Below are positions 28,032 to 37,403 of a DNA stretch of 64,000 nt, piece after piece. The notes beneath the pieces were generated by a model, which was given only the letters and a program-made list of their open reading frames with translations, was not told the DNA's origin and did not search any database. Source of the DNA: Pseudomonas sp. GR 6-02 (GTDB taxonomy: Bacteria; Pseudomonadota; Gammaproteobacteria; Pseudomonadales; Pseudomonadaceae); the NCBI RefSeq assembly GCF_001655615.1, contig NZ_CP011567.1, positions 2,055,001 through 2,119,000 of the forward strand, in the 5' to 3' direction. A program made the position numbers and the translations under genes. Within the stretch, counting starts at the first letter, position 1, and every line of letters begins with the position of its first letter.

Positions 28032-28907
28032 ATGAATTGGGATGATGCGCGAGTGTTTTTGGCGGTTTGTCGCGAATCGACATTACGCGGTGCAGCGCGG
28101 GTGCTGAAGGTCGATCAGGCAACCGTCGGCCGGCGAATCGCCGCGCTGGAAAAATCGTTGAGCGCGACCCTGTTTCTGCGCACCTCCGAGGGCTATGCGC
28201 TGACAGCGGTCGGCGAAGCGGCGTTGCAATCCGTGGAAAAGATGGAGCTCTCGGCATTTGAGCTGGAGCGACAGATTCAGGGTCTCGACGAACGATTGAT
28301 CGGCAATGTGCGCGTCAGCACTACCGATTCTCTGGCCATCGATTTTCTGATCCCGGCCATCGCTCGTTTGCATGCGGTGCACCCCGACGTGCGGGTGCAG
28401 TTAGACGCCTCCACGCAAATCCTCAGCCTGGCCAAGCGTGAAGCCGACATCGCCGTGCGCAACACCCGGCCGGACAACCCCGACCTGATCGCCCGGCGCA
28501 TCGCGCGCTGGCCGGTGGGGCTGTTCGCCTCGCGAAGTTATGTCGAGGCCAACGGCATGCCGCAACCGGGCTCGGCCTTCGAGGGGCATGATCTGGTGGT
28601 GTATCAGCCGTACTTGCAGGGCAACAAGAACATGACCCTGGTCTCGGAACCCCTGAGCCGTGGGCGGATTGTCGCCAGCCTGAGTTCCAGCCTGCTGGTG
28701 CGTCGTTCGATTGCCGCAGGTCTCGGGGTGGGGGAGATCCCGGTGTACATGGGCGAGCGCGATGGGCTGGTCAGGCTCTGGCCGGAACGCACGCGCCCGC
28801 TGCCGTATGAAGTGTGGCTGGTGACCCATGCGGACCTGCGCCACACCGCGCGGGTGCGGGCGGTGATTGAGCAGATTGTCGAGGCGTTTGCACTGGAGAA
28901 TGAATAA
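28032..28907 (+). CDS. LysR-family transcriptional regulator
   Basis: This 291-residue protein has an N-terminal winged helix (MNWDDARVFLAVCRESTLRGAA at the start is split here as MNWDDARVFL and CRESTLRGAARVL) and a periplasmic-binding-like effector domain from about residue 90. The ATG at 28032 follows GGAAACGCC; the long upstream frame is not coding. It is divergent from the YbfB-type MFS gene, the usual arrangement for a regulator and its target. The ligand is unknown. Confidence 0.9.
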   Translation: MNWDDARVFLAVCRESTLRGAARVLKVDQATVGRRIAALEKSLSATLFLRTSEGYALTAVGEAALQSVEKMELSAFELERQIQGLDERLIGNVRVSTTDSLAIDFLIPAIARLHAVHPDVRVQLDASTQILSLAKREADIAVRNTRPDNPDLIARRIARWPVGLFASRSYVEANGMPQPGSAFEGHDLVVYQPYLQGNKNMTLVSEPLSRGRIVASLSSSLLVRRSIAAGLGVGEIPVYMGERDGLVRLWPERTRPLPYEVWLVTHADLRHTARVRAVIEQIVEAFALENE

Positions 28908-28937
28908 GTCAGGCTGCTCGTGTCGGTGCCCATTCAG

Positions 28938-29453
28938 TCAAAACAAATCACCCATCCTGCCGGCCCCCGACCATTCACAGCCTTCCAGCGTCAGCAACCG
29001 TTCTTTCGCCTCAAGCCCCCCGGCAAACCCCGTCAATTTCCCCGACGCCCCAATCACCCGATGACACGGCGCGACGATCGATATCGGATTTTTGCCGTTG
29101 GCCGCACCCACCGCCCGAACCGCGCTGGGATTGCCGATCTGCCGGGCTATCTCGCTGTAGCTGCGCGTCTCGCCAAACGGAATCGTCAGCAATGCCTGCC
29201 ACACCTGCTTCTGAAAGTCCGTCCCGGCAAAGTCCAGTTCCAGCTCGAACTGATTACGCGTGCCGGCAAAGTATTCCCGCAACTGCTGTGCGGCGCGTAT
29301 CAGGATCGGGTTGTCCGCCGCTTCACTCATCGGCCCCAGTCTTACCCGGCCGGGTTTGTCGTTTTCCCAGAGGATGGCCGCCAGACGCGTGCCTTTCGCG
29401 ACCAGCTTCAACTCGCCGACCGGCGACGCCAGGGTGGTAAAGGTGTAGGTCAT
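28938..29453 (-). CDS. ogt: Methylated-DNA-protein-cysteine S-methyltransferase
   Basis: This 171-residue suicide repair enzyme removes O6-alkyl groups from guanine. The acceptor cysteine is Cys130 in the PCHRVIG motif, preceded by the helix-turn-helix part (SYSEIARQIGNPSAVRAVG). The start is the ATG at 29451-29453; the frame extends to 29543 but the extra 30 residues are not part of the family. It lacks an AdaA-like domain, so it is the Ogt type. It converges with the LysR gene. Confidence 0.93.
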   Translation of the reverse strand: MTYTFTTLASPVGELKLVAKGTRLAAILWENDKPGRVRLGPMSEAADNPILIRAAQQLREYFAGTRNQFELELDFAGTDFQKQVWQALLTIPFGETRSYSEIARQIGNPSAVRAVGAANGKNPISIVAPCHRVIGASGKLTGFAGGLEAKERLLTLEGCEWSGAGRMGDLF

Positions 29454-29605
29454 GCCGGCGGACTCCGCACACGTGCTGAACAGGGGCCCAGCATACTGCC
29501 TCGCCGGGGAGGCGCAATACGCAATAGCAGCCATACTTGCCAACTGCTTTTGAACCGTTCCCTCTGTTTTTCTACAGAGCCTAAAAACAAAAAAGAGACC
29601 GACCC

Positions 29606-31333
29606 ATGAAGTTCGAACCTTTTGCCAAATCGCTCATGGCGACCTCATTGGCGCTGAGCTGCCTGATGGCCCATGCGGCCTCCGTCGCCCCGGTCGCGGC
29701 CGAAAACGGCATGGTTGTCACCGCCCAGCATCTGGCCAGCCACGTTGGCGTCGATGTCCTCAAGAATGGCGGCAATGCTGTCGATGCGGCGGTGGCGGTG
29801 GGTTATGCGCTGGCGGTGGTGTACCCCGCTGCAGGCAACCTGGGCGGCGGCGGCTTCATGACGATTCAATTGGCGGACGGGCGCAAGACCTTCCTCGACT
29901 TCCGTGAAAAAGCACCTCTGGCCGCCACGGCCGACATGTACCTCGACAAACAGGGCAACGTCATCCCTGATCTCAGCACCCGCGGCCATTTGGCCGTCGG
30001 CGTGCCGGGTACTGTGTCTGGCATGGAGCTGGCGCTGAAGAAATTCGGCACCAAACCTCGCAAGGAAGTGATCGCCCCGGCGATCAAACTTGCCGAAGAC
30101 GGTTTTGTGCTGGAGCAGGGCGATGTCGATTTACTGGAGTACGCCACAGACGTCTTCAAGAAAGACATGCGCGACTCGGGCTCGATCTTCCTGAGCAATG
30201 GCGAGCCGATGCAGGTCGGGCAGAAACTCGTGCAAAAAGACTTGAGCAAAACCCTGCGGGAAATTTCCGAGAAGGGCGCCGACGGTTTCTATAAAGGCTG
30301 GGTGGCCGACGCTATTGTCACCTCCAGCCAGGCCAACAAGGGCATCATCACCCAGGCCGACCTCGACAAATACCAGACCCGCGAACTGGCACCCATCGAG
30401 TGCGACTACCGCGGCTACCACGTGGTCTCGGCGCCGCCGCCAAGCTCCGGCGGTGTGGTGATCTGCGAGATCATGAACATCCTCGACGGCTACCCGATGA
30501 AAGACCTCGGCTACCGCTCGGCGCAGGCCATGCACTACCAGATCGAAGCGATGCGCCACGCGTATGTGGACCGCAACAGCTACCTCGGCGACCCGGATTT
30601 CGTGAAAAATCCGATCGCCCATTTGCTGGATAAAAACTACGCGACCAAAATCCGCGCCGCCATCGATCCGCAAAAGGCCGGCGTGTCCCGCGAGCTCAAA
30701 CCTGGCGTAGCGCCCCACGAAGGCAGCAACACCACCCATTACTCGATCGTCGACAAATGGGGCAACGCGGTATCGGTGACCTACACCCTCAACGACTGGT
30801 TCGGCGCCGGCGTGATGGCGAGCAAAACCGGGGTCATCCTCAATGATGAAATGGACGACTTCACCTCGAAAATCGGCGTGCCGAACATGTACGGCCTTGT
30901 ACAAGGGGAGGCCAACGCCATTGCCCCCGGCAAGGCACCGCTGTCGTCCATGAGCCCGACCATCGTCACCAAAGATGGCAAAGTCGTCATGGTCGTCGGC
31001 ACTCCCGGTGGCAGCCGCATCATCACCGCGACCCTGCTGACCATGCTCAACGTGATCGACTACGGCATGAACATCCAGGAAGCGGTGGATGCGCCGCGTT
31101 TCCACCAGCAGTGGTTGCCGGAAGAAACCAACCTGGAGAACTTCGCCACCAGCCCGGACACCAAGAAGATGCTCGAAAGTTGGGGCCACAAGTTTGCCGG
31201 CCCGCAGGACCCCAACCATATTGCAGCTATTCTGGTAGGTGCGCCTTCGCTGGAAGGCAAACCCGTGGGCAAGAACCGCTTCTATGGGGCGAACGATCCA
31301 CGGCGCAATACCGGGCTGTCGCTCGGTTACTGA
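29606..31333 (+). CDS. ggt: Gamma-glutamyltransferase
   Basis: This 575-residue periplasmic Ntn-hydrolase cleaves glutathione and transfers gamma-glutamyl groups. It has a signal peptide (FAKSLMATSLALSCLMAHAAS). The autoprocessing and nucleophile Thr is Thr376, first residue of the small subunit in TTHYSIVDKWGN. The substrate-binding PLSSMSPTI and GTPGGSRI segments are conserved. Full length. A good stem (31348-31372) without a T run follows the stop. Confidence 0.95.
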   Translation: MKFEPFAKSLMATSLALSCLMAHAASVAPVAAENGMVVTAQHLASHVGVDVLKNGGNAVDAAVAVGYALAVVYPAAGNLGGGGFMTIQLADGRKTFLDFREKAPLAATADMYLDKQGNVIPDLSTRGHLAVGVPGTVSGMELALKKFGTKPRKEVIAPAIKLAEDGFVLEQGDVDLLEYATDVFKKDMRDSGSIFLSNGEPMQVGQKLVQKDLSKTLREISEKGADGFYKGWVADAIVTSSQANKGIITQADLDKYQTRELAPIECDYRGYHVVSAPPPSSGGVVICEIMNILDGYPMKDLGYRSAQAMHYQIEAMRHAYVDRNSYLGDPDFVKNPIAHLLDKNYATKIRAAIDPQKAGVSRELKPGVAPHEGSNTTHYSIVDKWGNAVSVTYTLNDWFGAGVMASKTGVILNDEMDDFTSKIGVPNMYGLVQGEANAIAPGKAPLSSMSPTIVTKDGKVVMVVGTPGGSRIITATLLTMLNVIDYGMNIQEAVDAPRFHQQWLPEETNLENFATSPDTKKMLESWGHKFAGPQDPNHIAAILVGAPSLEGKPVGKNRFYGANDPRRNTGLSLGY

Positions 31334-31347
31334 AACAGGCGATCATC

Positions 31348-31372
31348 GGCCACCCCGACTCCCTGGGTGGCC
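31348..31372 (+). terminator. Stem-loop after ggt
   Basis: GGCCACCC and GGGTGGCC are perfect 8-bp arms around a 9-base loop, 15 bp after the ggt stop. There is no T run, so it may only partly terminate. Confidence 0.4.
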
Positions 31373-31483
31373 TCGATCCCCGACCCTTGAACGTATCCTC
31401 GCAAAACTTAGCCTCGCAAGTTGCTACAGGCTAGAAGGGAGTTGAAATCCATCGTTCCAGCGACCTGTCTAAGGAAGGAAGCC

Positions 31484-32017
31484 ATGAGCACCGCACTCCT
31501 GATCATCGATGTCCAACGCGCGCTGTGCACCGGCGAGTATGAATGCTTCGACATCCAGCGCGTCATCGACACCATCAACGGCCTCAGCACCAAAGCCCGA
31601 GTCGCCAATATTCCGGTCATCCTGATCCAGCACGAAGAAGAGGGCGACCTGCTGCAATACGGCGCCGAAGGCTGGCAACTGGCAGACGGCCTGAAGACGT
31701 CACCCCAAGACCTGCGCGTGCGCAAAACCACCCCGGATTCGTTCTACCAGACCCACCTGCATGAACATCTGCAAGAGCTGGACGTCGAACGCCTGATTAT
31801 CTGCGGCCTGCAAACCGACTACTGCGTCAACGCCACGGTCCGTGAGGCATTATCGCGAGGCTACGATGTGGTGCTGGCGTCCGATGCTCATTCCACAATC
31901 GACAATGGCACGATGAGCGCCGAAGACATCATCACCGAACACAACAAGGATCTGGCGCATCTGACCGGTTCCGTGGCGCGGATCGATGTCGTGCCGGCCA
32001 GCGAAATCAATATCTGA
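31484..32017 (+). CDS. Isochorismatase-family cysteine hydrolase
   Basis: This 177-residue protein begins MSTALLIIDVQRALC and contains the lysine segment RKTTPDSF and the catalytic cysteine in GLQTDYCVNATVREAL. These are the Asp, Lys and Cys triad of the isochorismatase-like family, which includes nicotinamidases and other amidohydrolases. The ATG at 31484 has AAGGAAGGAAG upstream; the frame open from 31421 is extra. The substrate is unknown. A terminator follows at 32062. Confidence 0.9.
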   Translation: MSTALLIIDVQRALCTGEYECFDIQRVIDTINGLSTKARVANIPVILIQHEEEGDLLQYGAEGWQLADGLKTSPQDLRVRKTTPDSFYQTHLHEHLQELDVERLIICGLQTDYCVNATVREALSRGYDVVLASDAHSTIDNGTMSAEDIITEHNKDLAHLTGSVARIDVVPASEINI

Positions 32018-32061
32018 AAGCATCGGTGGTTCCTGGATGTATTTCCCTCTCGCTTCAAATG

Positions 32062-32092
32062 AAACGGGCGCCGATCATGGCGCCCGTTTTTT
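32062..32092. terminator. Strong Rho-independent terminator
   Basis: AAACGGGCGCC and GGCGCCCGTTT form a perfect 11-bp stem with loop GATCAT, followed by more T residues. It ends the cysteine hydrolase transcript and stands before the LprI-like gene. The rest of the 32018-32270 gap shows nothing. Confidence 0.85.
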
Positions 32093-32270
32093 GTTCAATC
32101 CGTCTGTAGCCGCCGCACCACCGCCTGAAAACGCTCCGACGCAATCCAGTCCGGATCCGCGTGCTCCTTTACGCTTCCTGCTGGATTTGTGGCGAGCGAG
32201 CCATACCAAAACAAGCGCCTTTTCACGTTTGTCTCGGCATACTGGCGCGCTCAAAGAATGGAATCTGCCC

Positions 32271-33302
32271 ATGCCCCCGACCTTGTTCTGCTCTAACGCT
32301 CGCCGCGCTTTACTGCTGGGGTTTCTCGCATTCTCTGCCGCAGCCCATGCCAGTAGCTTCGATTGCACCAGCGCCGCCAGCTCCAGTGAAAAAGCCATTT
32401 GCGCCGACGCTTACACGTCGAAGCTGGACCAAAAACTGGGAGCGGTCTGGCGCTCGACGCTGGAAAAAGTCACCGCCCCTAAAGCGTTAAAAGCAGACCA
32501 GCGTCAGTGGTTGAAACAACGTAACCGCTGCGCAGACCAAATCGATTGCCTGCGCCAACAGTACTTGATGCGCATCACTGAACTCGAACACGCGGCCATT
32601 CCGTTTACCTGGGACGCGACTTGGCAGCGCATTCCCTGGGGCGTTTCGACGGGAGCTGAGTTGAAGACAAAGCGTCGGGATTCGACTCATCTCGTCTTCG
32701 AAGTTTCTGCCGCGAGCGGCGCCAACTCTGGCGACCTGGATGGCGTCGCCAAACTGGATGGCACTCAGGCGCATTACGTCGAAGGTGCATGCGCGTTGAC
32801 CTTCCAAGCCATCAACGGCGTGCTTGATGTCACCCAGGACGGCGCCGATGCCGATTGTGGTGCGGGCATGGGCGTGTTCTATGCCGGGCGCTATGTCGCG
32901 TCGGAACAGCCCTTGGCTCTGGACAACGATTTGCTGAGTCTGGGGTTGGCGCGTACACAGCAAGAAGACGATGCATTGCGGCAATTGCTCAAGGACGATT
33001 ACCAGACGCTGGTGGACAGCAGCAGTTCCAGGCTGATCGGCGATGAGTCGAATGACCTGCCGGGCGCCGAAGTGACTGAAATGTGGGTACGCGGGCTGGG
33101 CAATACCAACGCCGCCATCCTCATGCGTACAGCGGACGTTCGATTTTGGCTAGTGCTGCTGGTGTTCGATGAGCAGAACAATTCCCGAGCCCGTTACTAC
33201 ACCAACGCGTCGGATTGGAAAGGCCGCTTACCCGATGTGCTGCAGCATTGGTATGACGAGCGAACGAAAGGGCAGGTGATGCCGTTGGATCTGATGCCTT
33301 AA
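32271..33302 (+). CDS. Exported LprI/DUF1311-domain protein
   Basis: This 343-residue protein has a signal peptide (RALLLGFLAFSAAAHAS). A DUF1311/LprI-like domain with paired cysteines follows (FDCTSAASSSEKAICAD, LGAVWRSTLEKV, CADQIDCLRQQY), covering about residues 30-110. The C-terminal two thirds are not recognised. LprI-type proteins include periplasmic lysozyme inhibitors, but many are unassigned. The ATG at 32271 is chosen since the upstream extension spans the terminator at 32062. Confidence 0.75.
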   Translation: MPPTLFCSNARRALLLGFLAFSAAAHASSFDCTSAASSSEKAICADAYTSKLDQKLGAVWRSTLEKVTAPKALKADQRQWLKQRNRCADQIDCLRQQYLMRITELEHAAIPFTWDATWQRIPWGVSTGAELKTKRRDSTHLVFEVSAASGANSGDLDGVAKLDGTQAHYVEGACALTFQAINGVLDVTQDGADADCGAGMGVFYAGRYVASEQPLALDNDLLSLGLARTQQEDDALRQLLKDDYQTLVDSSSSRLIGDESNDLPGAEVTEMWVRGLGNTNAAILMRTADVRFWLVLLVFDEQNNSRARYYTNASDWKGRLPDVLQHWYDERTKGQVMPLDLMP

Positions 33303-33441
33303 TGCAATCTCGTTGGCGACCGCGCTAATGCGATGCTGACGAGTAGTTATGTCTAGACTCGGTTGTTGGCTCGATAGAAGTGGGCGGTAACGGAACAACA
33401 GAAATAAAAGCACGCCCCAATGCCGGTAAGTTAAGAAATTT

Positions 33442-33468
33442 GAGCGACGAAAGCCTCGCTCCCACAGG
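33442..33468. repeat. Single REP-like sequence
   Basis: GAGCGACGAAAGCCTCGCTCCCACAGG has the CGCTCCCACA core and short stem of Pseudomonas REP repeats. It is a lone half element in the gap before the permease gene, 33303-33525, where nothing else is seen. Confidence 0.5.
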
Positions 33469-33525
33469 TTCTGCACTTTGGCTCACTGGCATTAGCGTCT
33501 ACCTCAATAAGAAGAGAACACAAAA

Positions 33526-34938
33526 ATGACCAAGGTCAGCGATACCCAGCAGCGAAGTCCCCTGATCGAGACTCGTTCGATCGATTACATCCCGGAAGCC
33601 GAGCGTCATGGCAGCCTCTACAGCCAGTTCACCCTGTGGTTCGGCGCCAATCTGCAGATCACGGCGATTGTGACCGGCGCGCTGGCCGTGGTGCTGGGTG
33701 GCGATGTGTTCTGGTCACTCATTGGTTTGCTGGTCGGCCAGTTGCTCGGCGGCGCGGTGGTGGCGCTGCACGCTGCACAAGGACCCAAGCTCGGGCTGCC
33801 GCAGATGATCTCCAGTCGCGTGCAGTTCGGGGTCTATGGGGCGGCGATTCCGATTGTGCTGGTGTGTCTGATGTACCTCGGCTTCAGCGCCACCGGCGCG
33901 GTACTGTCGGGGCAGGCCATTGCTCAATTGGTCCATGTCAGTGACAGCGCCGGCATCCTGATTTTCGCCTCCTGCATCGCGTTTCTGACCCTCTTCGGTT
34001 ATCGGGTCATCCACCTGGTGGGCAGGGTGGCGAGCGTGCTGGGCATCATCGCCTTCGTCTATCTGTTTACCCGGTTGATGACGCTCAACGATATCGGTCT
34101 GTTGCTGGAAAACCGCCATTTCGGCTGGAGTACTTTCTTGCTGGCGGTGTCTCTTTCCGCATCCTGGCAGATCGCGTTCGGCCCTTATGTGGCCGACTAC
34201 TCACGCTACCTGCCGAGCAAGACCTCATCCTGGAAGACGTTCACCGCCGTCGGCCTGGGGACGGTGGTGGGGGCCCAGGCTTCCATGGTGCTGGGGGTGT
34301 TCGCCGCTGCGTTGGCGGGCGCGAATTTTCGTGGGCATGAAGTCGCCACCATCGTCGGGTTGGGCAGTACCGGGGTGATGGCCTCCCTGCTGTACTTGAG
34401 CGTGGTGTTCGGCAAGGTCACGGTGTCGACCCTCAACGCTTATGGCAGCTTCATGTGCGTGGCCACCATCATCAGTGGCTTTCGTCGTGGCTTCGAAATA
34501 TCCGCCGGTAAACGCATGCTGTTTGTGCTGGTGATTGTCGGCGCGTCCACCACGCTGGCGCTGCTGGGGCAGTACTCGTTCCTGAGCACGTTCAAGTACT
34601 TCATCCTCTTCCTGCTGACGTTCTTCACGCCGTGGAGCGCGATCAACCTGGTGGATTACTACTTCATCAACAAGGAGCGCTATGACATCCCGGCGTTGTC
34701 CGACCCGGCGGGGCGTTATGGCCGTTGGAATGTGTTGGGGATCAGCGTGTATGTGCTCGGTGTGTTGGTCCAGCTGCCTTTTGTCGACACTCACTTCTAC
34801 TCCGGACCAATGGTCGCGCAGCTCGGTGGTGTCGATATTTCCTGGATCGTCGGGCTGGTGGTGCCGGGCATGCTCTATTACTGGCTGGCCAGGACATCTG
34901 CGCTTGCGGTGTCGGTCGAGCGCAGTTCGCAGGCTTGA
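33526..34938 (+). CDS. NCS1-family purine/cytosine permease
   Basis: This 470-residue inner-membrane carrier has 12 predicted helices. The N-terminal SQFTLWFGANLQITAIVTG and the later ASWQIAFGPYVADYSRYLP segments match the nucleobase-cation-symport-1 family (CodB and relatives). It probably imports a nucleobase or related heterocycle with a cation. No catabolic gene is adjacent, so the substrate is open. The Shine-Dalgarno is weak (AAGAAGAGAA). Confidence 0.85.
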   Translation: MTKVSDTQQRSPLIETRSIDYIPEAERHGSLYSQFTLWFGANLQITAIVTGALAVVLGGDVFWSLIGLLVGQLLGGAVVALHAAQGPKLGLPQMISSRVQFGVYGAAIPIVLVCLMYLGFSATGAVLSGQAIAQLVHVSDSAGILIFASCIAFLTLFGYRVIHLVGRVASVLGIIAFVYLFTRLMTLNDIGLLLENRHFGWSTFLLAVSLSASWQIAFGPYVADYSRYLPSKTSSWKTFTAVGLGTVVGAQASMVLGVFAAALAGANFRGHEVATIVGLGSTGVMASLLYLSVVFGKVTVSTLNAYGSFMCVATIISGFRRGFEISAGKRMLFVLVIVGASTTLALLGQYSFLSTFKYFILFLLTFFTPWSAINLVDYYFINKERYDIPALSDPAGRYGRWNVLGISVYVLGVLVQLPFVDTHFYSGPMVAQLGGVDISWIVGLVVPGMLYYWLARTSALAVSVERSSQA

Positions 34939-35106
34939 GTGCCCGGTCATCAAAGGGGGCAGGGCGGGCACGGGGCTAACTACCGGGTCCTCGAGCGTCT
35001 CCTATACTGATCCGCGTTGACGGTTCAACACAGACACCGAATGCCGCCGGAACAGCAGCCAGCGTTCCGGCGACTTCCCTACGACTCAACTGTAAGGAGA
35101 ACGAAC

Positions 35107-35760
35107 ATGGCAATCCGTATTGGCGACGAAGCACCGGACTTTACCGCTGAAAGCACCGAGGGCCCGCTGCATTTCCATGAGTGGATCGGTGACAAGTGGG
35201 CGATTCTGTTCTCGCACCCCAAGGACTTCACCCCGGTGTGCACCACTGAGCTTGGCTACATGGCGGGGCTCAAGCCGGAGTTCGATAAGCGCAACACCAA
35301 AATCGTCGGGCTCAGTGTCGACCCTGTCAGTAACCATAAGACCTGGGCCAAAGACATCGAAGAGACCCAGGGGCATGCGGTCAACTATCCCATGATCGGC
35401 GACGAGAACCTGGTGGTGGCGAAGCTCTACGACATGATTCATCCGAATGCCAGTGGCGGCGCACGGACTGCCGTGGACAATGCCACGGTGCGTTCGGTGT
35501 TCATTATCGGCCCGGACAAAAAGGTCAAGGCGATGCTGATCTACCCGATGAGTGCAGGGCGCAACTTCGATGAAGTGCTGCGTTTGCTCGACTCTCTGCA
35601 ACTGAACGCCAAGCACACCGTTGCCACGCCGGTGAACTGGCGTCCGGGCGAGGACGTCATCATTCCCACTTCGGTCTCCGATGAGGACGCCAGGAAGAAA
35701 TACCCGGATGGCTTCAAGACGCTGAAACCTTATTTGCGCACCGTGGCGCAACCGAAGTAA
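35107..35760 (+). CDS. lsfA: 1-Cys peroxiredoxin, LsfA/Prx6 type
   Basis: This 217-residue peroxidase reduces hydrogen peroxide and organic hydroperoxides. The peroxidatic cysteine is Cys45 in the FTPVCTTELG motif, and no resolving cysteine is present. The extended C-terminal domain (TPVNWRPGEDVIIPTSVS) is that of the Prx6/LsfA group. The ATG at 35107 follows TAAGGAGAACGAAC, a strong ribosome site; the upstream frame from 35017 is not needed. In pseudomonads LsfA is tied to sulphur limitation and oxidative stress. Confidence 0.92.
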   Translation: MAIRIGDEAPDFTAESTEGPLHFHEWIGDKWAILFSHPKDFTPVCTTELGYMAGLKPEFDKRNTKIVGLSVDPVSNHKTWAKDIEETQGHAVNYPMIGDENLVVAKLYDMIHPNASGGARTAVDNATVRSVFIIGPDKKVKAMLIYPMSAGRNFDEVLRLLDSLQLNAKHTVATPVNWRPGEDVIIPTSVSDEDARKKYPDGFKTLKPYLRTVAQPK

Positions 35761-35784
35761 TTCATCTGTTCGGAGACCACCCAC

Positions 35785-36237
35785 ATGGCCGTCCAGGTCC
35801 TGCGCGTTGATGCAACCCACATCGATAAAGTCGCCAGCCTCTTCGACGCCTATCGAGGCTTTTACGGCCAGCCCTCGAACCTGATGCAGTCTCGCGCTTT
35901 CATCGCAGAGCGCATCGCCAGGGACGAATCGGTGATTTTCTTCGCCGAGGACTCCACGGGTGAAGCGCTCGGCTTTGTCCAGTTGTACCCGACGTTCTCC
36001 TCCATCGACGCCCACCGCACCTGGCTGCTCAACGACCTCTTCACCACACCTGCCGCCCGCGGCAGAGGGGTAGGGACGTTGCTGATGAACACCGCCCGAG
36101 CCTTTGCGCTGTTGACCGGCGCCAAGGGCATGGTGCTGGAAACGGCCACGGACAATCACCTCGCGCAACGGTTGTATGAATCATTGGGCTATGTGCGCGA
36201 TACGGGTTACTACACCTACTGTCTCGACTTGAAGTAG
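35785..36237 (+). CDS. GNAT-family N-acetyltransferase
   Basis: This 150-residue protein has the GNAT acetyl-CoA motif RGRGVGTLLMNTAR near residues 92-106 and the late motif ETATDNHLAQRLYESLGY. The substrate is unknown. It follows the peroxiredoxin gene by 24 bp and may be co-transcribed with it. Confidence 0.88.
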   Translation: MAVQVLRVDATHIDKVASLFDAYRGFYGQPSNLMQSRAFIAERIARDESVIFFAEDSTGEALGFVQLYPTFSSIDAHRTWLLNDLFTTPAARGRGVGTLLMNTARAFALLTGAKGMVLETATDNHLAQRLYESLGYVRDTGYYTYCLDLK

Positions 36238-36294
36238 GCGCAAACTTGTGACCCCAGCGCCAGCCATTTTCTATGGACGGTTCGAAACCCTCAC

Positions 36295-37155
36295 TCAAGG
36301 CGCGCCAAACAGCATCGTCCAATAAACCCCTTTGTTGCTGCGCGAATCGCTGGCGTACGCGGCGCCGACCTGGGTAAACATCGGGTTCATCAGGTTGGCG
36401 CAATGCCCGGGGCTGGCCAGCCAGCCGGACATCGCCTGGCTGGGCGAGCCTTGCCCGGCGGCGATGTTCTCGCCGATCTGCCGGCCGCGGTAACCGGCGG
36501 CTCTGGCGCGATCCGCCGGCATATCACCGTCGGGGTCCTGGTGGGCGAAGTAGTTGCCGTAGGCCATTGCCTTGCTGTGCCCTTGAGCGGCGGCGCCCAG
36601 GGCGGCGTTCCAGGTTAATGGCCGTGCGGCGGCGAAGCGTTGGCGCCCACACATGCGTGGCCTGGCTCTTGCCGCGTTGACCTGCGCCAGCAACGTCTTG
36701 CCCGCAGCGCGCGAATCGCCGATACGCCCGTCGAGCACCGGTTGCGCCAGCACCACCCGCCATTCGCTGCGGGCACGAGTGACACCGATGTCGGCGTATT
36801 GGGTATCGAGCAGCGCCCCACAGTAGTCGCTCTGGAGCATGTCGAACGCCTCATCGGCATCTTGCGCGCCGACCAGGCGGATGGTCCGTACCGTTACAGC
36901 CTGATAGCCGTTAGCCTTCAACCCCTCCCGCAAACCACCGCCATAGCCGATCGGCAAGGACAAGTCCGATTTCAGCGCCAGTGGCCGTAACGGCCTGACC
37001 GCACGCCCCGCGCAGCGGTCGGGATCGGCGCGGTAATCGTTGATGACTTCCACCAGTTGCCGTTCCCCGCTGGCATGGGCGGGGCTGGCGAACAGCGGAA
37101 ACAAAGGCATCAGGCACAGCGAAATAAAGCGGCAGCAGCGGACAGTCGGGCGCAT
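36295..37155 (-). CDS. Exported CAP/SCP-domain protein
   Basis: This 286-residue protein has a signal peptide (CRFISLCLMPLFPLFASPAHA). The CAP domain fills the C-terminal half: LTWNAALGAAAQGHSKAMA, YFAHQDPDGD, IGENIAAGQG and SPGHCANLMNPMFTQVG include the His and Glu residues of the CAP cavity. The N-terminal half (about residues 25-150) is an unrecognised domain with several Cys. The ATG at 37155 gives a proper signal peptide. Bacterial CAP proteins are secreted or periplasmic, with no defined role. Confidence 0.88.
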   Translation of the reverse strand: MRPTVRCCRFISLCLMPLFPLFASPAHASGERQLVEVINDYRADPDRCAGRAVRPLRPLALKSDLSLPIGYGGGLREGLKANGYQAVTVRTIRLVGAQDADEAFDMLQSDYCGALLDTQYADIGVTRARSEWRVVLAQPVLDGRIGDSRAAGKTLLAQVNAARARPRMCGRQRFAAARPLTWNAALGAAAQGHSKAMAYGNYFAHQDPDGDMPADRARAAGYRGRQIGENIAAGQGSPSQAMSGWLASPGHCANLMNPMFTQVGAAYASDSRSNKGVYWTMLFGAP

Positions 37156-37403
37156 GAACAGACAGCTCTGATGAGTTGACGACGATAAGGGTGGGATAAA
37201 GATGAGCAATAACCGCATGAGCGCTTCATTGGGCGAGCGTCTTTTACGGCACGGCTATGACTGCGGGTCTCAAAACTGGTTCACGAGGGGAACAGACAAA
37301 TTTGACGGCTACGCTGAGAGGGCCGATTCAGACGGGTCACGAGTCTGGGACAGCAGACGCTCGCACTGGTAACGTACTGACATCATTCGAGTGGTACAGG
37401 GAC